A stretch of DNA of 64,000 nt, taken from positions 714,712-778,711 of the forward strand of contig JASBSB010000001.1 in assembly GCA_030149205.1 (NCBI GenBank), written 5' to 3'. The notes beneath the pieces were generated by a model that saw only the letters and a program-made list of their open reading frames with translations, was not told the DNA's origin and made no database searches. The DNA is from Candidatus Heimdallarchaeota archaeon. GTDB taxonomy: Archaea > Asgardarchaeota > Heimdallarchaeia > Heimdallarchaeales > Kariarchaeaceae. This document shows positions 1 to 9,113 of this stretch, piece after piece. How positions within the stretch are numbered: position 1 is the stretch's first letter; each line of letters starts with the position of its first letter. The position numbers were made by a program, and so were the translations under genes.

Positions 1-1
1 T

Positions 2-169
2 CCTCCTAATGTAAAAGGGCATCTTAACCTGAGCAGCCAGTACATAGCCACAATCTTAAAACCCAAGGGAGATATCAACCTTTGTGCTATTTCAAAACTC
101 CTGAGGAATCAGGTTGGAACCGTTAAAGAATATTCGCTACGCACCCAGAACCCAATAGTAAACGTTTAG
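2..169 (+). CDS. C-terminal fragment of an unrecognised protein (cut by window edge)
   Basis: An open frame enters from the left edge and gives 55 residues before a TAG at 167-169. The peptide is mixed helical and polar, ending in RTQNPIVNV. I recognise no family; a DNA-binding or transposase tail is possible but unsupported. It is the only coding-like sequence before a long AT-rich stretch, so it may mark the end of a gene block. Confidence 0.4.
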   Translation, partial: PPNVKGHLNLSSQYIATILKPKGDINLCAISKLLRNQVGTVKEYSLRTQNPIVNV

Positions 170-1571
170 TGTTTATAATCCTGCCAATCCATTATATTTA
201 GGTAATCTTAGTTTTAGTGCGTTTTAGTAACCTTGTCGAATGCATCTACCTCACGGGTTTGCCCTTTAAAAAAAAAGTAAGCGATTCAACTGAAAATAGC
301 AAATTATGACATATGTCATATTTCTCGTATTTACAGAGAAATTTTAGAATGTATGACATGTAGTCAATTTAACCTCTATAGTTTCAGAAATCAACGATCT
401 GGATCAACATTTTGGAGAACATTTTAATTAAACGAACATATGAATAAAAAAATGTACCAAGCAGATTTAGAAATTTTAGCATGTGGCAAATTCTGAGAAT
501 TATATAAAAATAAGCCTAGAATAAAAAATTTTACTTAAAATTTCAAATAATAATCAAGATTATAAATATTATATTAATTAAACAAATTTACGAATATTTT
601 CATTTAATATTTAACATTCAAAAATAAAAGTTTTAACTAGTTGTATTATTTTTTGCAACATCCAAAAAACTCTTGCAGTTTATTATAATTTTTAATTAGC
701 TGTTTTCACAAAAAAATATACTTCAAATATTTTAGAAGTATAATTTCATACCCAGCTTGTATAATGTTTCTAATCAATAACAAGCAAATATGAAAATTTT
801 TATTAATTAGGCAATTATTATTAGAATAATTGATGGAATTCTTCTTTTATAATTAGATTTAGAATATCTGTAACATTAAAAAATTCAAGTAATATTGATA
901 ATTAATTGAATATATTTATTCAAAATACTAAAATTTAATTTAAAAATGTCTGAATTTTTATCAAAACTGTTAAAATAATTATACTAAATTTTAGAAATTT
1001 TTGTAATAATAATCTGAAATAAATTTTTTAAATTTTAGAGCCAATAGACTACTAATTTTCGTGATAATTCTATGTTTCGTTTTATGTGAACGCATATTAT
1101 TTATCTAATATATTAAATAAATACAATAATTAAAGTTTATATTAAAAATATAAATTTATTTTAATTAAATATATTTACATATTAATCATATTTATATTAT
1201 AAATAAATAGATTTTGAATATCACTAATACATTAGAGAAAAGTTATATTAAAATAAATATGATATTTACTCAAAGACAGTTAATATAAATATATTTAACC
1301 CAAAATCAAAATATTGAAAATACATCATATTTATTTTGAAAATAATTTGATAATCTGAGGATAATCATGTAAATATTGAAAAAATAACAATATGATGATT
1401 TAATTTATAATAGATTTATTTAATATATTATTTATTAAAAAAATTTTTAGAAGTTTAGTGTTTTTGAGAATTTTCAATGAGTTGCAGTTGTATCTGAAGT
1501 TTACATCATTCACTTCGATCTTGATTACTTCTAATTTAACATTCCCACTTTAATGTTGGTTTTATTCTAAA
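170..1571. other. Extremely AT-rich non-coding island
   Basis: About 1.4 kb with no credible open frame on either strand. Five sampled 60-base lines (541, 601, 901, 1141, 1201) contain 32 G/C out of 300, far below the flanking genes. The densest part is about 430-1460. A 16-base palindrome lies near its left end. There is no initiator gene (orc1/cdc6) in the window to suggest an origin, so its role is unknown. A decayed region, a chromatin-bound segment, an element boundary or an origin are all possible. Confidence 0.7.
305..320. repeat. 16-base perfect palindrome TATGACATATGTCATA
   Basis: The 16 bases are their own reverse complement. A half-site-like copy (TATGACATG) recurs at 352-360. A perfect palindrome with a nearby half-site is the usual form of a dimeric regulator site, but no gene start lies just downstream. 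It could equally be chance in AT-rich DNA. Confidence 0.45.
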
Positions 1572-3194
1572 TCAGAACTTATTAGATTCAATCATTACCT
1601 CCCCTGCAAACTCATTGACTGCGGTGGTATAGGTTAGTCGTTGTCCCTTTGACAACCAGTCGTATCGAACAAAAGTGCCAGTGAGAGGTACCCACCTTGG
1701 ATGCTTGATCAGCTCAAGAAAGTTTTGTACATCAGCAGGGTCAGCATCTATAAGAACTGCCTCTGAAATTGAAGAGAGTTTAGAATTCCCAAAGAAAGTC
1801 ACATCAATAAATTTGGAATCAGGTTCTCCTACTTCTACTCCAGAGCTTACAAACCAGTACTTAACCTCATCATCAGCTGCGATCGACCTAAGATACAGCC
1901 CATCAGATGAGAACATGACAGTATGAACGAACTCATTATGTCCTTTCAGCACCCCAAGTTCCTCCCCCTCAAGATTCCAGAGAACAACGGTATGATCAGC
2001 TCCACCGGAGGCAATCTTTTGTCCATCTGGAGAGAAGGCAACAGACAAAACAGGATCAGGTGACACATCGAGGGCAAAGAGCAGTTCCCCAATTATTGTC
2101 CAGTAACATATTGTGCCATCATGACTTCCTGATATGACAAGTTCATTGTCTGGAGAGAATGCAACAGATGAGACCAGACCTGTGTGATCCTCTAATCTGT
2201 GTAATAATGACCCTTGTGTATTCCAGAGAATTACTGTTCCGTCAACATTCCCTGTGCCAATATATCTTCCATCCAAAGAGAAGACTGCTGTGGTAACAAG
2301 ATCATAGTTTTCTTCGATAGTCTGAAGGAGTTCTCCCTCAATAGACCAGAGGCAGACCTTACCATCTGCACCAGAGCTAGCGAATGTTTGGCCATCAGGA
2401 GAGAAACACACTGAGAGAACGAAGTCATTATGGCCCTTAAATTTATGGATAAGCTCCTTCTCTGGATTCCAAAGACAGATAGTAGAATCTAGACTACCCG
2501 AAACAATCATTCCTTCAGAGGTAACATCAACTGAGGTGACCTCATCTTCATGTTCTGCAAGCCAATCTAAGTGGATTCCATCAAGTGGAATCAAAACTAG
2601 GGTACTCTCAGAGCCTCCTAGGACAATCATCTTATTATCAGGTGTGAACGCTAGGGAATTGGCATCATATCCAATGTCTAGTCGACTATTCAATGTCCCA
2701 TCGATTTTCCAGAGTCGAATGTTATAATCTCTGCTTCCAGAGGCAAGTATCTGTCCATCAGGTGAAAACACAACTGAGGTAACTGTGTCCTCATGACTCT
2801 TAAGAACATGTAATGGTATTCCTTGAGTTGACCATATGATGACATCCGAATCTTCACCTCCAGAGGCAATAACTTTACCATCAGGAGAGAAACACACTGA
2901 GACAACAGCACCAGAATGTCTCTTAAGTGTGTGTAATAGACCCTTCTCTAGCGACCAAAGCTTAATTGTTCCATCGGCTGATCCACTTACAATGAAAAGC
3001 CCATCTGGAGAAAAGGCGACAGAGGTGATATAATCAGTATGACCCACAAAAATTTGAAGTAGAAGTCCATCTACCGATGAAATTCGTATGGTGTTGTCAG
3101 CACAACCGTAGACTAACATCTGTCCATCAGGAGAGAAGCATACGGAGTTTACACTTCCTGTGTGTGCAGTGAAGTCATTTAAGACAATATTCAC
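1572..3194 (-). CDS. WD40-repeat beta-propeller protein, about 11 repeats
   Basis: Eleven repeats of about 40-42 residues are visible, most with the VxSVxFSPDG strand and a D-xx-I-x-LW end; the fifth and eighth are degenerate. Eleven blades suggest two propellers, or one plus extra blades. A C-terminal segment of about 75 residues is not WD40-like. Such propellers are protein-interaction platforms; the partner is unknown. The frame is open to a GTG at 3218 (ATG at 3212), but a TATA-like box at 3219-3229 predicts transcription starting near 3195. GTG 3194 gives MNIVLNDFTAH, matching the start of the paralogue at 7678 (MKIVLNKFEGH). I therefore prefer 3194. No signal peptide is seen from that start. 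Confidence 0.9.
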   Translation of the reverse strand: MNIVLNDFTAHTGSVNSVCFSPDGQMLVYGCADNTIRISSVDGLLLQIFVGHTDYITSVAFSPDGLFIVSGSADGTIKLWSLEKGLLHTLKRHSGAVVSVCFSPDGKVIASGGEDSDVIIWSTQGIPLHVLKSHEDTVTSVVFSPDGQILASGSRDYNIRLWKIDGTLNSRLDIGYDANSLAFTPDNKMIVLGGSESTLVLIPLDGIHLDWLAEHEDEVTSVDVTSEGMIVSGSLDSTICLWNPEKELIHKFKGHNDFVLSVCFSPDGQTFASSGADGKVCLWSIEGELLQTIEENYDLVTTAVFSLDGRYIGTGNVDGTVILWNTQGSLLHRLEDHTGLVSSVAFSPDNELVISGSHDGTICYWTIIGELLFALDVSPDPVLSVAFSPDGQKIASGGADHTVVLWNLEGEELGVLKGHNEFVHTVMFSSDGLYLRSIAADDEVKYWFVSSGVEVGEPDSKFIDVTFFGNSKLSSISEAVLIDADPADVQNFLELIKHPRWVPLTGTFVRYDWLSKGQRLTYTTAVNEFAGEVMIESNKF

Positions 3195-3218
3195 GTTATT
3201 ATATATATGCATCAGCAC

Positions 3219-3229
3219 TTATATAAAGT
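3219..3229 (-). promoter_or_regulatory. TATA box for the WD40 gene
   Basis: CTTTATATAAG on the minus strand is centred about 30 bases before GTG 3194. This fits leaderless transcription and helps decide the start. Confidence 0.6.
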
Positions 3230-3365
3230 TTTTTCACTTCATTTCTCTGCTGAAGTCCACTTTTAATTTTAGTTGTTGTTACAAAATTGAGTTGAGCTGT
3301 TACTATGAACCTGTTAGTTGAATTCTTTAATTGCCTTTTTTTAGCAGAGAGAGGTCATTTTAGGT

Positions 3366-3845
3366 TTGGTCTCAGATTCCCAATTAATCAAATTTTACTC
3401 AAAATACTTAAAAGAGCCAAAGGGTCTTACACAGTTAATTGAATGCTTATACCAGGAATGGGATGGATCTATCTATTGGGTATTTGGTTTAATTTATTCC
3501 AGTGTCATCTTTCTAATAATTAGGATTGAGTTAGGTCCCAATGCTCCCTCCTTTGGAACCAATCACCCAAAATACTGGCTGTTTGAGCTAATTTTCATCC
3601 CCAGCTTCTTTTTAATTACCGGTGTGTTGTTATACAATCATTTCCAGGGGAAATCTGACATGGAGAGAACTTATCCCTTGTTTTTAAGGTTTGTAATATT
3701 TTTGGAGCAGGTTGTGTTGGATAGCTTAATGATGGTTTTAGCTTTGCAAAGCAGTGTAAGCTATTTCTTTAGATTGGTTACCGTAATCCCCCTCTTTGTC
3801 CCACTTTATAGTTTATCCTTAGCAAGGCTGGGTGGAGGTGATTAA
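3366..3845 (+). CDS. Small multi-pass membrane protein, unknown
   Basis: 159 residues from a TTG start with about four hydrophobic segments (residues roughly 38-55, 75-95, 103-125 and 135-155). No motif was recognised. The start is uncertain because there is no clear TATA box or ribosome-binding site. The 3' end overlaps the convergent gene 3819-4133 by 27 bases. Confidence 0.55.
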   Translation: MVSDSQLIKFYSKYLKEPKGLTQLIECLYQEWDGSIYWVFGLIYSSVIFLIIRIELGPNAPSFGTNHPKYWLFELIFIPSFFLITGVLLYNHFQGKSDMERTYPLFLRFVIFLEQVVLDSLMMVLALQSSVSYFFRLVTVIPLFVPLYSLSLARLGGGD

Positions 3846-4133
3846 AGAAAAATTAACTAAATTTCCTATTACTTCCCATTCCGTCTTGAATGGTTTTAAA
3901 TACTTAAACTCACTTTTATTCTTCATCTCCTTCCACATATTATTCAACCATTTCTCCATAAATTTATATCCAGAAATAAATTTTGATGATGGTCTTTTTT
4001 CAAATGCCCCTAGTAAATCAACATAATTATCAACAAGATTTAGTCTATTAAGAGCAAATTCTGCATCTTCATGAAATTTTATTCCAAATTCCGCCTCTGG
4101 TAAAGGATCTATAAATTTTCTATATCCCATCAT
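3819..4133 (-). CDS. Small soluble hypothetical protein
   Basis: 104 residues, charged and helical, with a normal amino-acid mix rather than the skew of a shadow frame. It begins ATG-ATG; the second ATG (4130) sits about 21 bases from a TATA-like TTTATATG near 4151. No family recognised. It converges on and slightly overlaps the membrane protein at 3366. Confidence 0.5.
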   Translation of the reverse strand: MMGYRKFIDPLPEAEFGIKFHEDAEFALNRLNLVDNYVDLLGAFEKRPSSKFISGYKFMEKWLNNMWKEMKNKSEFKYLKPFKTEWEVIGNLVNFSLITSTQPC

Positions 4134-4781
4134 ATAGCTTAGATACCATATAAACTCACATTTTTCACTAAAATTTTATATTGAGACCAACTAAGGAATA
4201 ATGGCTTGTCTTTTGTAAATTTTTCAAAAAAGGTAATGTTTGGTTTCTTGCACCCACATGTAGATTTAATCTTAAGCAGGTCTGACAAAAATGTTCGTTA
4301 AGGAATCCCTCTATTATGCAAAATCTGCTGATTGTACACTTTTAATAATTTTCTTTTTTCAGTCACTTAAATTTTAGATTTATCTATTAGAAGAGGAATT
4401 AATCCAACGAATCTTCAAATTTATTTTTGAAAAAAAAATTATTATCATAAATCTGAAATTCAAGTGGACTCGTAGAAAAAGCAGAGTCAAATTTCAGCTT
4501 TATTGGGTAAATTTTAGGGATATGAATGATTTAATTGAAGATTTTGATACTCTTATAGATTAGTGAAAAAACACAAAAGTTCACATCTAGATCTTATTAA
4601 GACATTAATAACGGTGTTGCAAATCCAAAGGAACTGACTGATACATCAGATTGAGATTGAATCATTTGACAGCATCAAGCGACTCAGAGTTATTTCCAAA
4701 TTTCACTTCACATCCTAGTGTCCTTCAGAGTATTGGACAATAAGTGCTTTTTTTCAGTATTACCTCACAGTGATAAAAATA
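4134..4781. other. Gene-poor stretch, 650 bases
   Basis: No intact gene or RNA gene seen. Around 4650-4715 a short frame reads like decayed coding sequence, but stops interrupt it and no family can be named. The right end holds the promoter for the gene at 4811. Confidence 0.4.
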
Positions 4782-4790
4782 TTTATATAT
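4782..4790 (+). promoter_or_regulatory. TATA box for gene 4811
   Basis: TTTATATAT is centred 25 bases before the GTG start at 4811, so the transcript should be leaderless. Confidence 0.65.
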
Positions 4791-4810
4791 AATATTTGAA
4801 ATTATAATTC

Positions 4811-5500
4811 GTGAAAAAAATAATTCCAATTGCTTTGATTTTCCTGTTATACCTAACTTCAGTGTCAGTTGTTGAATCTTCATCAATTGCAGGAGGTATA
4901 CAATTTGCCCCTGGTGATAGGTCTACTCCGATTTCAAATTCAACCAATCATAAGATTATTTGGTATGATACGACTGAGGGACTTCATGGTAGCATCAAAG
5001 ACCAAGTTCATATTGATATGAAAGTCCTAACTGAAAACGGACCTATTTGGCTAAAAGTGAGTTATCATCGGGTGAGAATTACAAATATAGGTCAAGGAGC
5101 TTCGATAACACAATCAGAACAAATTGAACTGTCATTCAGTAATGTTACACTTGGTGGATTACATCTAGACACTCAGTTTAACAATATTCTACCCTGGTTA
5201 CCCACTAAAAATATAAGTTCAACAGAACCCCAAACAGTCAAGAATATTGATTATATTGCTGTTAGATTAGAAAGTCCTACTGTATTGTGGAATCAATCTG
5301 CATCAATTGGATTCAACCTAAACTTCGGTAGTCGAAACTACAGCTTTAACAAGTCTAATCCTGTGATCATAAAAAATGATTTAATGCAGGGGAAAGTCTA
5401 TTCATCAACGAGTTCACAGGCTAATTTACCGATTCAAGAGATTTCAATCTTTCTTGGTCTGATTTTGACTGTTGTTATTTCAAGGAGGTTCAGAAAATGA
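4811..5500 (+). CDS. Secreted, C-terminally anchored membrane protein
   Basis: 229 residues. An N-terminal signal peptide (MKKIIPIALIFLLYL) is followed by an exported, Asn/Ser/Thr-rich beta-type domain and one C-terminal helix ending SRRFRK. The start is GTG, placed by the TATA box 25 bases upstream. The stop overlaps the next gene by four bases (ATGA), so the pair is an operon. The two products are paralogues sharing the order signal, beta domain with a WN-x-(S/T)-AS element, then anchor. Function unknown; a cell-surface pair or heterodimer is likely. The minus-strand gene at 55971 has the same architecture. Confidence 0.85.
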   Translation: MKKIIPIALIFLLYLTSVSVVESSSIAGGIQFAPGDRSTPISNSTNHKIIWYDTTEGLHGSIKDQVHIDMKVLTENGPIWLKVSYHRVRITNIGQGASITQSEQIELSFSNVTLGGLHLDTQFNNILPWLPTKNISSTEPQTVKNIDYIAVRLESPTVLWNQSASIGFNLNFGSRNYSFNKSNPVIIKNDLMQGKVYSSTSSQANLPIQEISIFLGLILTVVISRRFRK

Positions 5501-6345
5501 AACAAATATCAATCTTGGGGATATCTCTTTTAATACTCCTGATGATGGCTACATCAACAAATGCCCTTACAATGACACCCGAACAACTTCAGTCATTTGA
5601 ATCACCATTTAATTATAAAACAACAGTTGATTTTTCACCTGCTGATGTAAAGCTAATTCCAAAGTCTAATATATTGAGCAATAACACGTTTTCCCAAACT
5701 GTTGAAAAAACCGTTTGGCAGGGCGGCCCTCAATTAATTTTAGGTTATCCCACTACTTATCTCCCAAGTTTTTCCCGCCTGCGTGAAAACTTCTCGCTAT
5801 CAGTGGATGTAACTCAATTACAAAGCTCTAAGGTTAGGTTAACATTGACATACATTGTCGACATGTTTAATATCATGAAAAGTAGCTTCTTTTCTACATC
5901 AATGGAAGACCGCCTCATGAACACAACTGTCAAATTATCATACTATAATTCGACTGAATACACTCGCTCCCTGGGGAATTCTTACTACTCAAATTCGACA
6001 CATTGGTTCCCAGACTTTAGCTATTATAACATTCTTCATTCATCGAACATAATTATATTTTCCAGACTTGTGGTTTATCTATCCACAATTGATAATTTAC
6101 CATGGAACTCAACAGCTTCTCTTACTTTTAATCTACAGGGGATACATAATCCAAAACTGTATGAAATGAGTTTACAGAGGCTTCAGAGACTAACAAACAG
6201 AAGTGTTAGCTCAATTCAGAGCCTTTCAACCACACCTACATCCAGCAAAATTCGTTTTACTCCTTTAAGTTTCTCCGCAGTCTTAAGTTCTATTGGATTT
6301 TTAGCGACCCTGATTTACCTTAAAAGATACAAAAAACATAAATGA
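5497..6345 (+). CDS. Secreted, C-terminally anchored membrane protein (paralogue of 4811 gene)
   Basis: 282 residues with signal peptide (MKQISILGISLLILL), a long exported domain with several N-x-S/T sequons, and a C-terminal helix followed by KRYKKHK. It is coupled to the upstream gene by a four-base overlap. It shares the WNSTASLTFNL element with the WNQSASIGFNL element of its neighbour. Both are probably displayed on the outer face of the membrane. No enzyme motif is visible. Confidence 0.85.
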   Translation: MKQISILGISLLILLMMATSTNALTMTPEQLQSFESPFNYKTTVDFSPADVKLIPKSNILSNNTFSQTVEKTVWQGGPQLILGYPTTYLPSFSRLRENFSLSVDVTQLQSSKVRLTLTYIVDMFNIMKSSFFSTSMEDRLMNTTVKLSYYNSTEYTRSLGNSYYSNSTHWFPDFSYYNILHSSNIIIFSRLVVYLSTIDNLPWNSTASLTFNLQGIHNPKLYEMSLQRLQRLTNRSVSSIQSLSTTPTSSKIRFTPLSFSAVLSSIGFLATLIYLKRYKKHK

Positions 6346-6565
6346 CAAACGTAAACATTCAACCAGTCATCAGTCTTGTTTGAGACAACATCAAATCATG
6401 AATTTTTAATTCATCCTGTGTCGTCTGAACTGATAATAATATTAAAGTAATAGGAAATTTTGAACCTGTTGAAACTTTGCGTAATTTAAAGGCAAATATT
6501 AGTTTGAAGAACGGTTTTTTCTCCCTAGACAGTACTTCGAAAATTTTCTAACAAAATACTATCGA

Positions 6566-6784
6566 TTACTTTTTCTTTTTTGGCACCTTTTTGAGTGTTT
6601 TAGGCCTGCTGATTTTTACAACAACTACAACCAACAAGAGGAGGAACACCGCTACAGCATATGAGCTTGGAAAAAGTTCTCAAAACACATTTAAGAATTA
6701 CATACCATTTTAGAGTTTTATACTCCTCTCTTGCGATCCTGAGACACTGTTTTGACTATCAGGAGAAATGACTACGGAATTGAC
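6566..6784 (-). pseudogene. Decayed in-frame tail of the WD40 gene (ghost blade plus membrane anchor)
   Basis: Downstream of the WD40 stop at 6785-6787 the same frame continues with VNSVVISPDSQ...SGS, clearly a WD40 blade (6710-6784). After further stops (TAA 6710, TAA 6698, TGA 6680) it gives a helix rich in L and V plus a basic tail ending VPKKKK (stop 6566-6568). All pieces share one frame, so four nonsense changes and no frameshift separate the live gene from this tail. The parent protein was probably a membrane-anchored propeller. The blade match is convincing; the anchor could be coincidental. Confidence 0.6.
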
Positions 6785-7678
6785 TCAGACCATTTTATCA
6801 TCAAGAATCTCCCCATTCTCAGACCAAAGTCGAACCGTCTCGTCAGTACCTCCAGACGCAAGCATCTTCCCATTAGGTGAGAAAGCAACAGACCAAACAG
6901 AGTCCTTGTGACCCTTGAGCACCCCTAGTGCTTCACCATCCTTTGACCACAGCCGAATCGATTCATCAGTACTCCCAGAGACAACAGTCTGTCCATCAGG
7001 GGAGAAAGCGACGGAATTGACAAATAATGTGTGACCCTTGAGCACATGCAGCAAGTCCCCATCAAATGACCAGAGACAAACTGACCTGTCATTGCCACCA
7101 GAGGCAATCATTTGACCATCAGGAGAGAAAGCGACAGAGTTGACACAATCGATATGGCTTTCGAGCATCCGTAGAAGGATCCCATTCACTGACCAAAGTC
7201 GAACCGACCCACCAAAATCACCAGACACTATGCTCTGACCATCAGGGGAAAAAGCAACTGATTTAACTGGGAATGTAAAACCACCGAGCATATGTAGAGG
7301 GGTCCCATCAACTGACCACAGGCGAATCAACCCACCTGAACCAGCAGAGGCGATCATCTGACCGTCGGGGGAAAAGGCGACTGAAAAGACAGGGCCTATG
7401 TGCCCTTTGAGCAAATGCAACCGGCCCCCATCAACTGACCACAGGCGAATCAACCCACCTGAACCAGCGGAGGCGATCGTCTGACCATCAGGGGAGAAGG
7501 CGGCTGAAAAGACAGGACTTGTGTGGCCCTCCAGCACACGCAACTGCTGACCATTCACTGACCAAAGGCGAACCTTATTGTCATTGCCACCAGAGGCGAT
7601 CATCTGACCATCGGGGGAAAAGGCGACTGAAAAGACAGGGCCTATGTGACCTTCAAATTTATTTAACACAATTTTCAT
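6785..7678 (-). CDS. WD40 seven-blade beta-propeller protein
   Basis: 297 residues consisting almost entirely of seven 42-residue WD40 repeats, each with the VxSVAFSPDG core and a RLWS end, enough for one closed propeller. Several blades are nearly identical to each other, which points to recent internal duplication. The start ATG at 7678 lies 27 bases from a TATA box at 7701-7710. The protein ends abruptly (ILDDKMV) at a TGA placed at a blade junction. An eighth, decayed blade follows in the same frame, so the present protein looks like a shortened form. Likely an interaction scaffold; partner unknown. Confidence 0.9.
   Translation of the reverse strand: MKIVLNKFEGHIGPVFSVAFSPDGQMIASGGNDNKVRLWSVNGQQLRVLEGHTSPVFSAAFSPDGQTIASAGSGGLIRLWSVDGGRLHLLKGHIGPVFSVAFSPDGQMIASAGSGGLIRLWSVDGTPLHMLGGFTFPVKSVAFSPDGQSIVSGDFGGSVRLWSVNGILLRMLESHIDCVNSVAFSPDGQMIASGGNDRSVCLWSFDGDLLHVLKGHTLFVNSVAFSPDGQTVVSGSTDESIRLWSKDGEALGVLKGHKDSVWSVAFSPNGKMLASGGTDETVRLWSENGEILDDKMV
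6785..7678 (-). repeat. Tandem 126-base repeats encoding WD40 blades
   Basis: DNA-level copies are spaced 126 bases apart. For example, the segment at 7307-7355 recurs at 7433-7481 with one difference. The block near 7346-7402 also recurs at about 7590-7650. This is young tandem duplication or gene conversion between blades, not only protein-level similarity. Confidence 0.8.
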
Positions 7679-7700
7679 TTGTTACCTCTGTGTTGGGCAA

Positions 7701-7710
7701 CTTTATAAAA
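7701..7710 (-). promoter_or_regulatory. TATA box for the seven-blade WD40 gene
   Basis: TTTTATAAAG on the minus strand, centred 27 bases before ATG 7678. Leaderless transcript expected. Confidence 0.6.
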
Positions 7711-7789
7711 GTTTTTTTCAGACTTGGCGTCTCAGTGATGCTTTGTTGGAGGTGCTGTCTATTGAGCTTGAATAGGGTAATAACTTGTA

Positions 7790-9010
7790 TTAAAAGGATT
7801 TCCCAGATTTAATGACTGCCTCAAAGTTTGTCTTGTCCTGTAGGATCTTCACGTCATCCAGTGGGTTTGAGCGAAGCAGCAGCAGATCCGCATCATAGCC
7901 CTCCTTCAGCATCCCAGATTTGGGTGCACGTGCACCGAGAGTTTTTGGGCCGTTTCCTGTTGCTGTGACCAGTGAATCCATGGGTTTCATCCCTGCCTCC
8001 ACATAGAACTGTAGCTCTTTGGCGTTGCTTCCCCACCTGTTCATTGGTGCAAGCTGGCTTCCTGCGATATCAGTTCCCATGGCAATTGACACACCTTTTT
8101 TGATGGCAAGCTTCATAGCCTCCAGGTGTCTGTCAGCAGTCATCCTCATCTTCTCCTGTGCGTAATCCGGAAGCAGGTCCAGCATCTTCATGGACTCATC
8201 TATAATGAATCGTGTTGGTATAAGCAAAGCCTCTTTTTCCAGCATAAGATCTGCAAGGTCTTCTGTGAGAAACGTCCCATGCTCGATTGTCTTGACACCT
8301 GCCAGAAGTGCGTTCTTGATGCCAGGTGCACCATGACAGTGAGCGGCAACAGCGACCTGAGCACGTGTTGCCTCCTCCACAATGGCTTTTGCCTCTTCAT
8401 AGGAAAACTGTTGGTTAATGGGATTGTCCAACTCTGAGAGCACACCTCCAGATGCATGAAACTTGATGACCTCAGCCCCCAACCTAAGCTGCTTTCGAAC
8501 ACCCCGTGTGCACTCATCGGGGCCATCAACGGTGTTATACAGCCATGAGTCTGAGTTCTTGGTGAGATATGCCCAGACAGAGTAGGGAAGGCTGTGCATG
8601 TCTCCATGTCCTCCAGTCGTTGAGAGCATCCCTCCTGATCCATAGACTCGTGGACCGAGGACGCTGCCCTCCTGAACTGCCCGCTTGAGAAAGACCCCAT
8701 AACCACCAAGCTCTCTGACACTGGTTATCCCTGCGCTGAGTGTTGCCTCTGCATCCTTAGCGACCCTCATCGCCTGATGGTATGGGTGGGTAAAGAACTC
8801 TTGATTAAAGTCCAGCTTTAGAACCCCCACATAGTGTCCATGACACTCCCAGAGTCCTGGCATGATGGTGTTTACGCTTTTTACCTCCGTAGATTCTGGG
8901 GCATGCTCGCTCTCACCTGCATAGGTTATTTTTGTGTCTTTGATCATCACAGATCCGTTTTTTATGCGTTCGCCATCCCCCATGATTAGGTTTTCTGCAT
9001 CTATTCTCAT
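7790..9010 (-). CDS. Amidohydrolase, prolidase/imidazolonepropionase-like
   Basis: 406 residues, the usual length for the COG1228 branch of the amidohydrolase superfamily, a TIM-barrel metal hydrolase cleaving C-N bonds. Visible ligands are H57-x-H59 (ECHGH), probable carboxylated K183 (VIKFHASGG), H224 (AAHCHG), H244 (IEHGT) and D314 (MGTDIAGS), so the bimetal site is complete. Relatives include Xaa-Pro dipeptidases and other N-acyl amino-acid hydrolases; the exact substrate cannot be read from sequence. No signal peptide, so cytoplasmic. The ATG is 26 bases from a TATA box at 9031-9040. Single-gene unit. Confidence 0.9.
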   Translation of the reverse strand: MRIDAENLIMGDGERIKNGSVMIKDTKITYAGESEHAPESTEVKSVNTIMPGLWECHGHYVGVLKLDFNQEFFTHPYHQAMRVAKDAEATLSAGITSVRELGGYGVFLKRAVQEGSVLGPRVYGSGGMLSTTGGHGDMHSLPYSVWAYLTKNSDSWLYNTVDGPDECTRGVRKQLRLGAEVIKFHASGGVLSELDNPINQQFSYEEAKAIVEEATRAQVAVAAHCHGAPGIKNALLAGVKTIEHGTFLTEDLADLMLEKEALLIPTRFIIDESMKMLDLLPDYAQEKMRMTADRHLEAMKLAIKKGVSIAMGTDIAGSQLAPMNRWGSNAKELQFYVEAGMKPMDSLVTATGNGPKTLGARAPKSGMLKEGYDADLLLLRSNPLDDVKILQDKTNFEAVIKSGKSF

Positions 9011-9030
9011 GGAGAATCGGGTGAATTCTG

Positions 9031-9040
9031 TCTTTATAAG
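9031..9040 (-). promoter_or_regulatory. TATA box for the amidohydrolase
   Basis: CTTATAAAGA on the minus strand, centred about 26 bases before the ATG at 9010. Confidence 0.6.
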
Positions 9041-9113
9041 TGATTAGAACTGAGCAAATATCTTTTGTGACAATCTGTGTTATCCCAGAAGTATTTTGAT
9101 CTGCTAAACTATG

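Noticed and set aside
8126..8437. Cys-rich plus-strand frame inside the amidohydrolase
   Set aside because: Antisense of a clearly conserved enzyme; no independent support.
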